Shown here piece by piece: positions 30,859-39,777 of a stretch of DNA of 47,359 nucleotides. The stretch spans positions 1 through 47,359 of the forward strand of contig JAFAZE010000011.1 of the NCBI GenBank assembly GCA_019239975.1, given 5' to 3'. Positions within the stretch are counted from its first letter, which is position 1; each line of letters begins with the position of its first letter. Below the pieces are notes generated by a model that was not told the DNA's origin, searched no databases, and saw nothing but the letters and a program-made list of their open reading frames with translations. Origin of the DNA: Streptosporangiaceae bacterium (GTDB lineage Bacteria; Actinomycetota; Actinomycetes; Streptosporangiales; Streptosporangiaceae). The position numbers and the translations under genes were made by a program.

Positions 30859-32735
30859 GTCCGGGCCTCGTTCCTGGGCTGTATCAGGATGCGCCCGACG
30901 ACAATGAGCTGGAAGACGCCAAGCACGAAGATCAGGAAGAAGTTGTACGCGTTCATCGTCATCATCCGCCACAGGCCGAGACCAGCCCACAGCGCTGAGC
31001 TGCTGAGGCTCCAGCTGAGCAAGCCGAGCCACAGCCGCCGCCGGCCGTCCTGCTTGCGCGCGCCGGTGCCGGAGGGCTGCCAGCCTTTGAGCCTGCCGTG
31101 CAGCATGTCCCAGAAGGCGAAGACGTGCGCCCAGCCGGACAGCACGCGCACCGACCATGCCTCGAGCCGGTAAGGCGAGCGATGCCACATCGGATAGATG
31201 ACCCCCGCGTAGAACAGCACAGGAGCGATGAACACCATGTTCCTCAGCAGCAGGTAGCCGGGCGTGAAGATGAGCATGCCGACCGCCAGCGCCGGCGCGA
31301 CGAAGGTGAACACGGCGGTGTACAGGTAGCCCGCGAGACCGGACAGATAACACAGCCTGGTGTACAGCGGCAGCTTCCGGTGCCAGAACTTCCCGTGCCG
31401 AAGCAGGCTCATCGTTCCTGAGCACCAGCGGTACTGCTGGTTCGCGAAAGCGAGAATGTTGTCAGGGCAGTTACCCGTTGACAGCGCGATCGGCAGGTAC
31501 CGCAGCCGCCAGCCAAGCTGGTACAGGTCAAATCCGGTGTGCAGGTCCTCCGAATGCTCTGCCAATGACATGCCGTTGTTCTGCTGGAGCGCCGCCCGGC
31601 GGTAGACGGCGCAGCTGCCCACGCAGATGGCGCCCCCTTTCCTGGCCCTGGCGGTCTGAATGGAGCGGTAGAAAAGCTCCTGGATGGCCCCTCCGCCACG
31701 CTCGACCCAGGTCTGCTGGTCCACGACGTGGAAATACTGGGGCGTCTGGACGATGCCCACGTCCGGGAACAGATCGAAGTAGGGCAGCGTCTCGTCGAGC
31801 AGGTCGGGGCGGGGTGCGAAGTCCGCGTCGAGCAGCAGAATGAACTGGCTGTCGGAGATCTCGAATGCGTATTTGAGATTACCGGACTTCTTGAACCAGC
31901 CCCGGTCCGGCCGGGCGGCATAGGCGAAACCGAACTCTCTGGCCATGTTCTTGACCTCGGGCCGGGCGGAGTCGTCAAGGACGTATGGGGTGAGCCTGCC
32001 CCTGTACCCGTCCTGCAGTGCGGCGACGTATGTCCAGGTGTTGCGAAGCAGCTCAATGGGCTCGCCGCAGGTGGGCAGGAACACGTCGACCGAGGGGTAC
32101 CACAGCGGCAGCCAGCTGTCCACGATCCGCCGGTGCCCGGCCAGATCGAAGCTGCGGCTCATGCCGTCCACCGCGACGGACAGCAGGAAACACACCGTGC
32201 CCAGCACCACGAACGGCGCGTACAGCAGGAACCAGGGATTCTCGCCGAAGAGCCGGATCTGGCTGTAGACCAGGGGCGGGAAGGTGGCCGCCGAGCAGAC
32301 GGTCAGGATCCAGGCGTGCCGCCGGACGTAGGAGTACTTCTCCTTGTCGGTGGGCGGCACCGGAAGCACCGTTTGCGGCTCGGCCGCGCGCCGGGCTCTC
32401 GGCGCGGCACCGCTCCGTGGCCGGGGCACGGCCGCGCTTCGCGCCGGCGTGTGCAGCGCGCCGGCATGCGCGGAGCCGCCGCGGGACACCGTCTTCGCGG
32501 TCTTCCGGTGCCGGGAGCGCCCGGCAGGGTGCCGGCCGGGATCCGGCGCCGCGGCCGTATGTCCGGGCGGCGCGGCCGGGGCGAAGTGCGGTCTGGTCCC
32601 GGGGTCCGCGTACCCCACGCCGCCGCGCATACGCGGTTCGCCGCTGGTGCCCGCCATGAACTGATCGAACGCTGAAACGCTGCCCGCATTCAACGCCAGC
32701 CCACTCCCGTCTTGCGTCCAGCCCGCGGCTGGCAT
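30855..32735 (-). CDS. GT2 polysaccharide synthase (cellulose-synthase-like)
   Basis: A ~626-residue processive glycosyltransferase. After a long disordered N-terminus rich in Arg, Pro and Ala come two membrane segments, then the GT-A domain with DVFLPTCGEP, FILLLDADFAPRPDLL (D-x-D), AEHSEDLHTGFDL (the TED-like catalytic block) and NQQYRWCSGTM (Q-x-x-R-W), followed by about five membrane segments. It would build and extrude a beta-linked polysaccharide from a nucleotide sugar. ATG 32735 is favoured because a TACACT -10-like element (32778-32773, minus strand) lies upstream of it; the open frame extends to 32909. Confidence 0.9.
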   Translation of the reverse strand: MPAAGWTQDGSGLALNAGSVSAFDQFMAGTSGEPRMRGGVGYADPGTRPHFAPAAPPGHTAAAPDPGRHPAGRSRHRKTAKTVSRGGSAHAGALHTPARSAAVPRPRSGAAPRARRAAEPQTVLPVPPTDKEKYSYVRRHAWILTVCSAATFPPLVYSQIRLFGENPWFLLYAPFVVLGTVCFLLSVAVDGMSRSFDLAGHRRIVDSWLPLWYPSVDVFLPTCGEPIELLRNTWTYVAALQDGYRGRLTPYVLDDSARPEVKNMAREFGFAYAARPDRGWFKKSGNLKYAFEISDSQFILLLDADFAPRPDLLDETLPYFDLFPDVGIVQTPQYFHVVDQQTWVERGGGAIQELFYRSIQTARARKGGAICVGSCAVYRRAALQQNNGMSLAEHSEDLHTGFDLYQLGWRLRYLPIALSTGNCPDNILAFANQQYRWCSGTMSLLRHGKFWHRKLPLYTRLCYLSGLAGYLYTAVFTFVAPALAVGMLIFTPGYLLLRNMVFIAPVLFYAGVIYPMWHRSPYRLEAWSVRVLSGWAHVFAFWDMLHGRLKGWQPSGTGARKQDGRRRLWLGLLSWSLSSSALWAGLGLWRMMTMNAYNFFLIFVLGVFQLIVVGRILIQPRNEART

Positions 32736-32865
32736 CCGGTGGAGGTCCCCAAGTTCGTCGAGGGCGAGGCTAAGTGTACAAATCTGGTCACATGCTGTAG
32801 GGCATATTTGGTAAACGAGCAACACTCTCCGAGTAACCAGATCCGTCGTTACGGCAGGTGGGACC

Positions 32866-33756
32866 GTGTCCTTCCGGGACCTTCGGCACACTGGGACGAT
32901 GCGCCGCACCGTCTTCGTCCGCGCGGCGGACGACCCCAGGCTCGCCGACTATGCCCGGCTGACCGACGTGCGGCTGCGCACCAGCGTGGAGGCCGCCCAC
33001 GGGCTGTTCATCGCGGAGGGGACAAAGGTCATCGTCCGCGCCGTGGCGGCAGGGTACCCGGTGCGCTCGGTGCTGCTGGCCGAGAGCCGCGCCGCCGACC
33101 TGGCAGGCCTCGCCGTGCCCGGGTGGGCGCCGGACGCGGGACAAGACGGCGTGCCCGTGTACGTGGTCCCCGACGAGGTGGCCGAGCACCTGACCGGGTA
33201 CCGCGTGCACCGCGGCGCGCTCGCGTCGCTGTGCCGCAGGCCGCTGCCACCGGTTGCCACGGTGGTGAGCGCCGCCCGCAGGATCGTTGTCCTCGAAGAC
33301 CTCGTCGACCACGGCAACGTCGGAGCCATCTTCCGGTGTGCCGCCGCGATGGGCGTGGACGCGGTGATCCTGTCACCGCGGTGCGCCGACCCGCTGTACC
33401 GGCGCGCGGTCAAGGTCTCGATGGGGGCGGTGTTCGCGATCCCCTACGCCCGGATGACCAACTGGCTCGGCGGCCTGGCGGACCTGCGAGCGGCCGGTTT
33501 CCGGCTGCTCGCGCTGACACCTGACGACACGGCCGTGCCGATCACGCGGGCGCGCGCCGGAAACCGCACCGCCCTGCTGCTCGGCACCGAAGGCGACGGG
33601 CTGTCCTCCCGCTGGCTGCACGAGGCCGACGAGGCGGTCCGCATCCCGATGCGCCCCGGCGCCCGGGACGCCGGGGTCGACTCGCTCAACGTGGTGGCCG
33701 CGGCGGCGATCGCCTGCTATGTCATCGAACTCCAGGGCAGCCGGTATGCCCGGTAG
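32866..33756 (+). CDS. SpoU/TrmH-family RNA 2'-O-methyltransferase
   Basis: A 296-residue SPOUT methyltransferase with a substrate-binding N-terminal domain and motifs VLEDLVDHGNVGAIFRCAAAMGVDAVILSP (motif 1), LLLGTEGDGLSSRW (motif 2) and IPMRPGARDAGVDSLNVVAAAAIACY (motif 3, which forms the knot). It methylates a ribose of rRNA or tRNA. GTG 32866 has AGGTGG upstream; ATG 32899 is possible. Its end overlaps the convergent arylsulfotransferase-like gene by 40 bases. Confidence 0.88.
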   Translation: MSFRDLRHTGTMRRTVFVRAADDPRLADYARLTDVRLRTSVEAAHGLFIAEGTKVIVRAVAAGYPVRSVLLAESRAADLAGLAVPGWAPDAGQDGVPVYVVPDEVAEHLTGYRVHRGALASLCRRPLPPVATVVSAARRIVVLEDLVDHGNVGAIFRCAAAMGVDAVILSPRCADPLYRRAVKVSMGAVFAIPYARMTNWLGGLADLRAAGFRLLALTPDDTAVPITRARAGNRTALLLGTEGDGLSSRWLHEADEAVRIPMRPGARDAGVDSLNVVAAAAIACYVIELQGSRYAR

Positions 33757-34910
33757 CTGTTCACCCCCGCGGGGAACTCCGCGTTGAAGACCAGCGAACC
33801 CGAGCGGGTGAACTCGGAGAAGTAGGGCAGCGCCCCCCAGCCCACGAACAGGGCACCGCCGCGCAGCGTCTGCGCGTTGCCCTGCGACGCGGCGACCAGC
33901 CCTTCCGGCTGAGCGACGGAGCGCACGAGCGTCGCCACCCGGTCCCGGAAGTTCAGCCGCACGGTGACCGCCCTGCTGTACGGCAGCTCCGGCGTCCCGG
34001 AGGATTCGTTGTCGAAGAAGGTGTACAGGCCATGGCCGAGCGCCTCCGGATCGTGCTGCCAGGCAAAGATCTTCCCGGCGTCGTCGAGCACCTGGCCTGC
34101 CCCGGCCTTCAGCGTGAACGAGCTGTGCTTGCCGCCGAGCCGCCAGAGGACCTTCCCGGTGCGCGGCGAGACCTCGTACGTGGTCCAGGTGTTCCGCGCG
34201 TCGATCAGCAGGTTCCCGTTGGCGTCCAGGTGGACGGCGTTCACGTGGAACCAGTCCCACGGCGTGGCCGCCGAGGAGGGCAGCGGCTGCTCGCTGTCGG
34301 AGTACGGGACGCGACCCGCGCTGTCCCACTGGAACAGCACCTTGCCGGTGCGGATGTCGATCTCCTGGACGATGCCGTCGATGACCTTCTGGGCGGCGGG
34401 ACCGCCGATGGAGGTCAGGTCGGCGGTAGCCGTGGTGTAGGCGAGGATCAGCGCCGTGTTCCACGGCGTGATCAGGAACTCGTGCCCGTCCGCGGAGTAG
34501 CCGTTGCCCGCGCTGACCGTGGCGATCTGGTGGTAGTGCGCGTCGTAGATGTAGTCGGTGCCGGCCGACAGCCCGCCGAGGCCGGTGCCCTGCCACCAGG
34601 TCAGCACCGGCTTGCCCTCGTACCTCTGGGCCCGGAAGTCGGCGGCTTCCTGTCCCGCGGGCACGGCGTGGAACCAGACCACCGTCCTGCCGTCGGGGCT
34701 GAGGATCTCCGCGCCGTTGGCGTACGTGCCCGAATCCCCGAACGGCGAGATGAAGATGTCCCCGCAGCGGTCCGCCCTGGCGGTGAGAACGGTTACCGGG
34801 GGTGGCGCGAGCCCGGCGGAGGCCGATGCCAGCGCCGCCGGGGCCGCGGCCCCGAGCACGGTGACGGCCGCCCCGGCCAGCACGCCGACACCCCAGGTTC
34901 GCTTGCGCAT
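33717..34910 (-). CDS. Arylsulfotransferase-family (ASST-like) secreted protein
   Basis: A 397-residue protein with a signal peptide (MRKRTWGVGVLAGAAVTVLGAAAPAALASA) and a beta-propeller-type body with recurring W/G strands (DWFHVNAVHLDANGNLLIDARNTWTTYEV, KVLWRLGGKHSSF, IFAWQHDPEALGHGLYTFFDN). This matches actinobacterial proteins of the arylsulfotransferase family. It could move sulfate between phenols, but the usual substrate and active-site His cannot be confirmed here. The promoter region (34911-35095) is AT-rich. Confidence 0.75.
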   Translation of the reverse strand: MRKRTWGVGVLAGAAVTVLGAAAPAALASASAGLAPPPVTVLTARADRCGDIFISPFGDSGTYANGAEILSPDGRTVVWFHAVPAGQEAADFRAQRYEGKPVLTWWQGTGLGGLSAGTDYIYDAHYHQIATVSAGNGYSADGHEFLITPWNTALILAYTTATADLTSIGGPAAQKVIDGIVQEIDIRTGKVLFQWDSAGRVPYSDSEQPLPSSAATPWDWFHVNAVHLDANGNLLIDARNTWTTYEVSPRTGKVLWRLGGKHSSFTLKAGAGQVLDDAGKIFAWQHDPEALGHGLYTFFDNESSGTPELPYSRAVTVRLNFRDRVATLVRSVAQPEGLVAASQGNAQTLRGGALFVGWGALPYFSEFTRSGSLVFNAEFPAGVNSYRAYRLPWSSMT

Positions 34911-35095
34911 GTGGATGCTCCCGTCGATGACACTCGGTCTTTATGACTATAGCGACCGACTTAGTTGGGAACTACCCACCCGAGGGGGCGAGCTTGTATG
35001 AGGATCGCCACCGCTCGTTTGGAATCATCAAGGACATCAGCCGTCCGCTGGGCGGGTACGGCTCCGTGCGGTGCGGGGCGCCTTCTGCCCGCTCC

Positions 35096-35704
35096 TCAGC
35101 GGTCGTCGCTGAGGACCGGCTCGGGAAGCGTGCCGGCGTTGTGCTCGAGCAGCCGCCAGCGGCCGTATCGCTGGCCGAGCACCGACCAGGAACAGTTCGC
35201 CAGCGGCCCGAGCGCGCCGAACAGGTCGCCGTCCATACCGAGCATGCGGGACATACCCAGCCGCAGCGCGGCGCCGTGGCTCACGACCACCGCCAGGCCA
35301 CCGTCGGCGATCGTCGCGGCGACCCTGCCGAGCGCCGCGGCCACCCGGTCGGCGACGGCCGCCGACGGCTCGCCGTCGGGCGGGTTCCAGGACGCGTGTT
35401 CGTCCGGGTAGCGGGCGCGGATCTCGACGTCGGTCAGGCCCTCCCAGCTTCCGCCGGACCGCTCCCGCAGGTCCTTGTCGAGCTGCACCGGAAGGCCGGT
35501 GATGCTGGCCAGCGGGGCGGCGGTACTCGTCGCGCGGCGCAGGTCGGATGAGAAGATCGCGTCCGGCCGCAGCGCGGCGAGCAGCCTGGCGGCCCGCTCG
35601 GCCTGCGCCATGCCCGCTTCGTCGAGGGGGATGTCCGTCTGCCCCTGGAAGCGCTTCTCCACGTTCCAGATCGTCTGCCCGTGCCGCCACAGCACCAGAC
35701 GCAC
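35096..35704 (-). CDS. Histidine phosphatase (phosphoglycerate mutase-like)
   Basis: A 202-residue protein with LVLWRHGQTIWN (Arg7-His8-Gly9), DIPLDEAGMAQAERAA, and the second active-site His in VVVSHGAALRLG. It is a broad-specificity or PGM-type phosphatase. GTG 35704 begins nine bases after the rsfS stop. In actinobacteria this gene normally follows rsfS, and it does here. Confidence 0.88.
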   Translation of the reverse strand: MRLVLWRHGQTIWNVEKRFQGQTDIPLDEAGMAQAERAARLLAALRPDAIFSSDLRRATSTAAPLASITGLPVQLDKDLRERSGGSWEGLTDVEIRARYPDEHASWNPPDGEPSAAVADRVAAALGRVAATIADGGLAVVVSHGAALRLGMSRMLGMDGDLFGALGPLANCSWSVLGQRYGRWRLLEHNAGTLPEPVLSDDR

Positions 35705-35712
35705 CGAATCGC

Positions 35713-36102
35713 TCAGCGTGACTCCCCTGGCTTCCCCGCGGCGGCCAGCTCGGGCAGCGGGATCACCGGGCAGTCCTTCCAGATGCGCTCCAGCGCGTAG
35801 TACACGCGTTCCTCCGAGTGCTGCACGTGAACCACGACGTCCAGGTAGTCCAGGAGCACCCAGCGGCCCTCTCGCTCACCCTCCCGGCGGACCAGGCCGG
35901 CGCCAGCCTGCCGCATCCTCAGCTCGATCTCGTCGACGATCGCGCGCACCTGGCGGTCATTCGCCCCCGAGCACAGCAGGAACGCGTCAGTGATCACAAG
36001 CTGCTCGCTCACGTCGTAGGCGATGATGTCGTGTGCGAGCTTGTCCGCCGCGGCCGCCGCGGCAATCTCGATGAGCTCGATGGCCCTTGGGGTGGCAGTC
36101 AC
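35713..36102 (-). CDS. rsfS: Ribosome silencing factor RsfS
   Basis: The 129-residue core (TATPRAIELIEIAAAAAADKLAHDIIAYDVSEQLVITDAFLLCSG ... RWVLLDYLDVVVHVQHSEERVYYALERIWKDCP) is a standard RsfS/DUF143 protein. It binds ribosomal protein L14 and blocks 50S joining in starvation. GTG 36102 matches the usual start; GAGGAGG is 13 bases before it, which is long, so ATG 36146 (adding 15 residues) is an alternative. The 36103-36478 gap holds a GC-rich part and an AT-rich part (36395-36450), the latter being the likely DeoR promoter. Confidence 0.9.
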   Translation of the reverse strand: MTATPRAIELIEIAAAAAADKLAHDIIAYDVSEQLVITDAFLLCSGANDRQVRAIVDEIELRMRQAGAGLVRREGEREGRWVLLDYLDVVVHVQHSEERVYYALERIWKDCPVIPLPELAAAGKPGESR

Positions 36103-36478
36103 GTGTCCGGCTCGGCCTCCTCGGGTAGATTCGCTTGTCTGTAGCATCTCACGCTCGCGCGGACCGGGCCCCCCGCGCGCCGGTGCGCCGCCGCCCGCGG
36201 CGGTGCGCCTTCCGCCTCCCCGTCCCCCTCCGCAGGCTATCCGACCTGTGACGTCATGTCGCATCTCCGGATTCGGGGCCGGGCGCTGCGCGAGGACCCG
36301 GACGGCGGGCCGGGTAGCGCGACGGGGCCTTCAGCACGCCCGGCGATGAAGGCGGCGTTCCCGGCCACGGTGGCGGGCATACCGGCCCCCGAACATTGGT
36401 ATGTGCGATAGTGAATGCTTTTGCGTACCATCATGCACTAGCACGCATCCCCTGGGCGCACTTCGGAAGGAAGCGGCA

Positions 36479-37267
36479 GTGTCGCGCTATGAACGCTGGA
36501 ATGCCCTGCTCGACCTGGTGGGGGCGAACGGCCACCTCAGCGTGGTAGAGGCCGCGCGGACGCTCAGCGTCTCCGAGGCGACCATCCGGCGGGACCTCGA
36601 TCAGCTCGCCGATCAGCGGATGCTGACCCGCACCCGCGGCGGGGCGGTCAGCAGCAACCAGATGGCCTATGACCTGCCGCTGCTTTACAAGACCGCGCGC
36701 AACGCGCCGGAGAAACAGCTCATCGGCCGTGCCGCGGCGGCCCTGATCACGCCGGACTCGACGGTGGCGCTGAACGGCGGCACGACCACCACCGAGGTGG
36801 CGAGGGCGCTCGTCAACCGCGGCGAGTTCCGGGACGGCCCGTCCGCGACCACGGTCACCGTGGTGACGAACGCGCTGAGCATCGCCAGCGAGCTCGCCAT
36901 CCGGCCGCAGATCAAGCTCGTCGTGACCGGCGGCGTGGCGCGGCCGGAATCCTACGAGCTGATCGGCCCGCTGGCGACGTACGTGCTCGAGGACCTCACG
37001 TTCGACTGGGCGATCCTCGGCGTGGACGGGCTGGAGGCCGTGGCGGGAGCCACCGCGCACCACGAGGGCGAGGCGAGCATCAACCGGCTCATGACGCAGC
37101 GCGCGCAGCGCGTCGCCATCGTGGCCGACGGCTCGAAGCTGGGCAAGCGGGCGTTCGTACGGGTGTGTGACACGGACCAGATCGACGTGGTGGTCACCAA
37201 CGTCACCGCCGACACGCCCGCGGCCGCCGCGCTGGCGGACAAGGGCATCCGGATCGTCACGGCCTGA
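36479..37267 (+). CDS. DeoR-family transcriptional regulator
   Basis: A 262-residue protein with the DeoR HTH (LSVVEAARTLSVSEATIRRDLDQLADQRMLTRTRGGA) and a sugar-phosphate-binding DeoRC domain (NGGTTTTEVARAL, VVTNALSIASEL, VTGGVARPESYELIG, ILGVDGL, VADGSKLGKRAF). GTG 36479 follows GGAAGGAAG. It probably controls the downstream sugar ABC operon. A phosphorylated sugar is the expected inducer. Confidence 0.9.
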   Translation: MSRYERWNALLDLVGANGHLSVVEAARTLSVSEATIRRDLDQLADQRMLTRTRGGAVSSNQMAYDLPLLYKTARNAPEKQLIGRAAAALITPDSTVALNGGTTTTEVARALVNRGEFRDGPSATTVTVVTNALSIASELAIRPQIKLVVTGGVARPESYELIGPLATYVLEDLTFDWAILGVDGLEAVAGATAHHEGEASINRLMTQRAQRVAIVADGSKLGKRAFVRVCDTDQIDVVVTNVTADTPAAAALADKGIRIVTA

Positions 37268-37300
37268 CGGGCCGCCGGTGGCCACGCCCAGCTTCGTTTC

Positions 37301-37326
37301 GAGCACAGGATGATCACATTGTGCTC
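37301..37326. promoter_or_regulatory. 7-bp inverted repeat upstream of second ABC operon
   Basis: GAGCACA (37301-37307) mirrors TGTGCTC (37320-37326) with 12 bases between. It lies between the DeoR stop and the operon promoter, so it may be the DeoR operator. Confidence 0.55.
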
Positions 37327-37345
37327 TAAACTTGGGCATTGCTTG

Positions 37346-37375
37346 TTGACTAATGCATGAATACATCGATATCTT
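37346..37375 (+). promoter_or_regulatory. Promoter of second sugar ABC operon
   Basis: TTGACT (37346-37351) and TATCTT (37370-37375) with an 18-base spacer, about 80 bases before GTG 37457. The region is AT-rich compared with its surroundings, and ATGC/GCAT words recur in it. Confidence 0.6.
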
Positions 37376-37456
37376 GCCTCTTTAGGCATGAACACGCGCA
37401 TTTAGGCGCATGCAAGCCGCGTGCGGCAGCGAGGCCAAGACATAGGGAGTGATCAA

Positions 37457-38728
37457 GTGAAAGCACGGTTGATCGCCGTGGCCGCCGCCGGCGCCGCGAC
37501 CCTCACCGCGCTGTGGGGCTGCAGCTCGAACTCGAGCACGCCGGGAGCGTCCGCGAGTTCGGGCGGAAAGGTGACCCTGCAGTTCTACGGCGCCGACTAC
37601 GGCACCGGCCCGGCCAACAGCACGACCAAGTACTGGGACGCGGTCGCGGCCGCGTTCCACGCGGCGAACCCCGGCATCAACGTCAACGTGCAGACCGTCG
37701 ACTGGACGGACTTCCCGACCAAGGTCGAGACGCTGATCCAGAACAAGCAGTATCCGGACATCCTGGAGGGCAACCCGGCACCGCCGTACGCGCAGTCGGG
37801 CCTGATCTATCCCGTGTCCGACGTGCTCTCGCAGAGCACGATCTCCAACCTGATTCCCAAGTTCCTCAAGGACGGGCAGTACCAGAGCACCGACTACGGC
37901 ATCCCGTTCACCACCAGCACGCGCGCCATGTACTACAACAAGAAGATCTTCAAGGCCGCCGGCATCGCGTCCCCGCCGCAGACCTGGGCGCAGCTGCAGG
38001 CCGACGCCGCCAAGATCAAGGCCAAGGGCTACATCGGGTACGGCATGCCGCTGGGCAGCGAGGAAGCTCAGGCCGAGCTGCTGCTGTGGTTCCTCGGCAA
38101 CGGCGGCGGGTACGTCGACAGCTCCGGGAAGTACGCGATCAACAGCTCGCAGAACGTCGCGGCTCTGAACTTCATGAAGCAGCTCGCCGCGTCCGGCGAC
38201 ACACAGCCGAACCCGGGCGGCACCGACCGCAAGGAGGTCTGGGCCAACTTCGCCGCCGGCAAGATCGGGATGGTGCTCGGCTCGCCGGCGGTCATCCCGA
38301 TCATCCAGGCGGCGGGGGTCCTGAAGCCGGCCGACTACGGCACGACGGATGTTCCGGGCAAGAACGGCCCGCTGACGAACACGCTGGGCGTGCACGACGA
38401 CATCGTCGCGTTCAAGGCCGGGGGCGCCAGTCACCAGGCGGCGATCAAGAAGTTCCTCGACTTCGCGTACCAGGACCAGTGGCAGCTGCAGTTCGACAAC
38501 GAGTACGACCTGCTGCCCGCCACGCAGAGCGCGGCTACCACCATGGCGAAGAACGCGATGTTCTCCGCCTTCCTCGGCAACATCACCAACTCCGTCAACT
38601 ACCCCGCGCTGGCGAACTGGACCTCGGTCGAGAACCAGATCAAGACCCAGGTCGGGCAGGCGATCACCGGTAACCCGGCGCAGGTGCTCGGCGGGATCCA
38701 GCAGACGGCCACCAGCACCGGCGGCTGA
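37457..38728 (+). CDS. Sugar ABC transporter substrate-binding lipoprotein
   Basis: A 423-residue family-1 binding protein with a short signal and lipobox (LTALWGCSSNS, Cys22), then VTLQFYGADYGTGPANS, YWDAVAAAFHAANPGINV, YGIPFTTSTRAMYYNKKIFKAAG. It would bind an oligosaccharide outside the cell. It differs from the first ABC system in sequence and in being under a DeoR-type regulator. GTG 37457 has AGGGAG upstream. Confidence 0.9.
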   Translation: MKARLIAVAAAGAATLTALWGCSSNSSTPGASASSGGKVTLQFYGADYGTGPANSTTKYWDAVAAAFHAANPGINVNVQTVDWTDFPTKVETLIQNKQYPDILEGNPAPPYAQSGLIYPVSDVLSQSTISNLIPKFLKDGQYQSTDYGIPFTTSTRAMYYNKKIFKAAGIASPPQTWAQLQADAAKIKAKGYIGYGMPLGSEEAQAELLLWFLGNGGGYVDSSGKYAINSSQNVAALNFMKQLAASGDTQPNPGGTDRKEVWANFAAGKIGMVLGSPAVIPIIQAAGVLKPADYGTTDVPGKNGPLTNTLGVHDDIVAFKAGGASHQAAIKKFLDFAYQDQWQLQFDNEYDLLPATQSAATTMAKNAMFSAFLGNITNSVNYPALANWTSVENQIKTQVGQAITGNPAQVLGGIQQTATSTGG

Positions 38729-38736
38729 CAGCGTCA

Positions 38737-38776
38737 CGGCGGCCCGGCCAGCGCCCACGCGCGGGCCGGGCCGCCG
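38737..38776. other. Perfect 13-bp hairpin between binding protein and permease
   Basis: CGGCGGCCCGGCC (38737-38749) and GGCCGGGCCGCCG (38764-38776) are exact inverted copies around a 14-base loop. It is in the 82-base gap between the binding-protein stop and the first permease ATG, where such hairpins protect or partly end the message so that more binding protein is made. Confidence 0.8.
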
Positions 38777-38810
38777 GTGTGAACACCGGACGGCCGGCGA
38801 AGGAGGCTCC

Positions 38811-39776
38811 ATGTCCGACACTGCCACAGCCGAGGTTCCGGCCGCGCGGCCGGCCGAGACCGCCGGGCCGCGGCCGCGATCCGGCTTGCGGCGCAGGCTG
38901 GCCGCACTGGAGCCGGTCGCCTGGCTCGGCCCGGCCGTCGCGCTGATCGCCGTGGTGGTGATCTGGCCGATCGCGAGCATGATCCAGACGTCGTTCCAGA
39001 ACATCACGCCGCTCGGCATCAACATCGGCTCGGCCGGCCTGAGCAACTTCTCGCAGGTGCTCAGGAACCCGAACCTGCCCGGCATCCTGGTGCGCACGGT
39101 GATCTGGGTGGCCACCGTGGTGGCCATCACGATGCTGCTCTCGCTGGGCCTCGCCCAGCTGTACAACCAGCGCTTTCCCGGCCGGCGCTTCGCGCGGTGG
39201 GCGATCATCGCGCCGTGGGCGGCCTCGGTGATGATGACCGCGCTGATCTTCCGCTGGATGCTCCAGCCGGACAGCGGGGTCCTCTACGTGTTCCTGCACC
39301 AGCTCGGCGTCGTCCGCACGTTCAACGCCAGCCAGCCCGACTGGCTGGGCGAGCCGGACGTCGCGATGGTGTGCATGATCGGTGTCGCCGTGTTCGTCTC
39401 GCTGCCGTTCACGAGCTACGTCCTGCTGGCGGGCCTGCAGGCGATCCCTGGCGAGCTGTACGAGGCGGCCAGGGTCGACGGCGCCTCCCGGTGGTACGCC
39501 TACCGCCGGATCACCCTCCCGCTGCTGCGGCCGGCGTTCGCCGTCGCGGCCGTCATCAACCTGATGAACGTCTTCAACTCGTTCCCGATCATCTGGGAGA
39601 TGACGCGGGGCGGACCGGGTTACGAAACGAGCACCAGCACCGTGTTCATGTACGACCTCAAGGGCACCTTCGTCGGGCAGGCGGCGGCGATGTCCATCAT
39701 CAACTTCACCCTGGTCGTGGTGATCGTCCTTGTCTTCCTGCGGCTGAACAGGTGGAACCGTCAGGAGGCGCACTGA
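38811..39776 (+). CDS. Sugar ABC permease, MalF type
   Basis: A 321-residue permease with six or so membrane segments and the EAA loop ELYEAARVDGASRWYAYRRITLP. ATG 38811 has GAAGGAGG upstream. It pairs with the next gene. Confidence 0.92.
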   Translation: MSDTATAEVPAARPAETAGPRPRSGLRRRLAALEPVAWLGPAVALIAVVVIWPIASMIQTSFQNITPLGINIGSAGLSNFSQVLRNPNLPGILVRTVIWVATVVAITMLLSLGLAQLYNQRFPGRRFARWAIIAPWAASVMMTALIFRWMLQPDSGVLYVFLHQLGVVRTFNASQPDWLGEPDVAMVCMIGVAVFVSLPFTSYVLLAGLQAIPGELYEAARVDGASRWYAYRRITLPLLRPAFAVAAVINLMNVFNSFPIIWEMTRGGPGYETSTSTVFMYDLKGTFVGQAAAMSIINFTLVVVIVLVFLRLNRWNRQEAH

Positions 39777-39777
39777 T

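Noticed and set aside
37301..37326. Intrinsic terminator of the DeoR gene
   Set aside because: The arms are only seven bases with a 12-base spacer and no T-run follows; an operator fits the position better.
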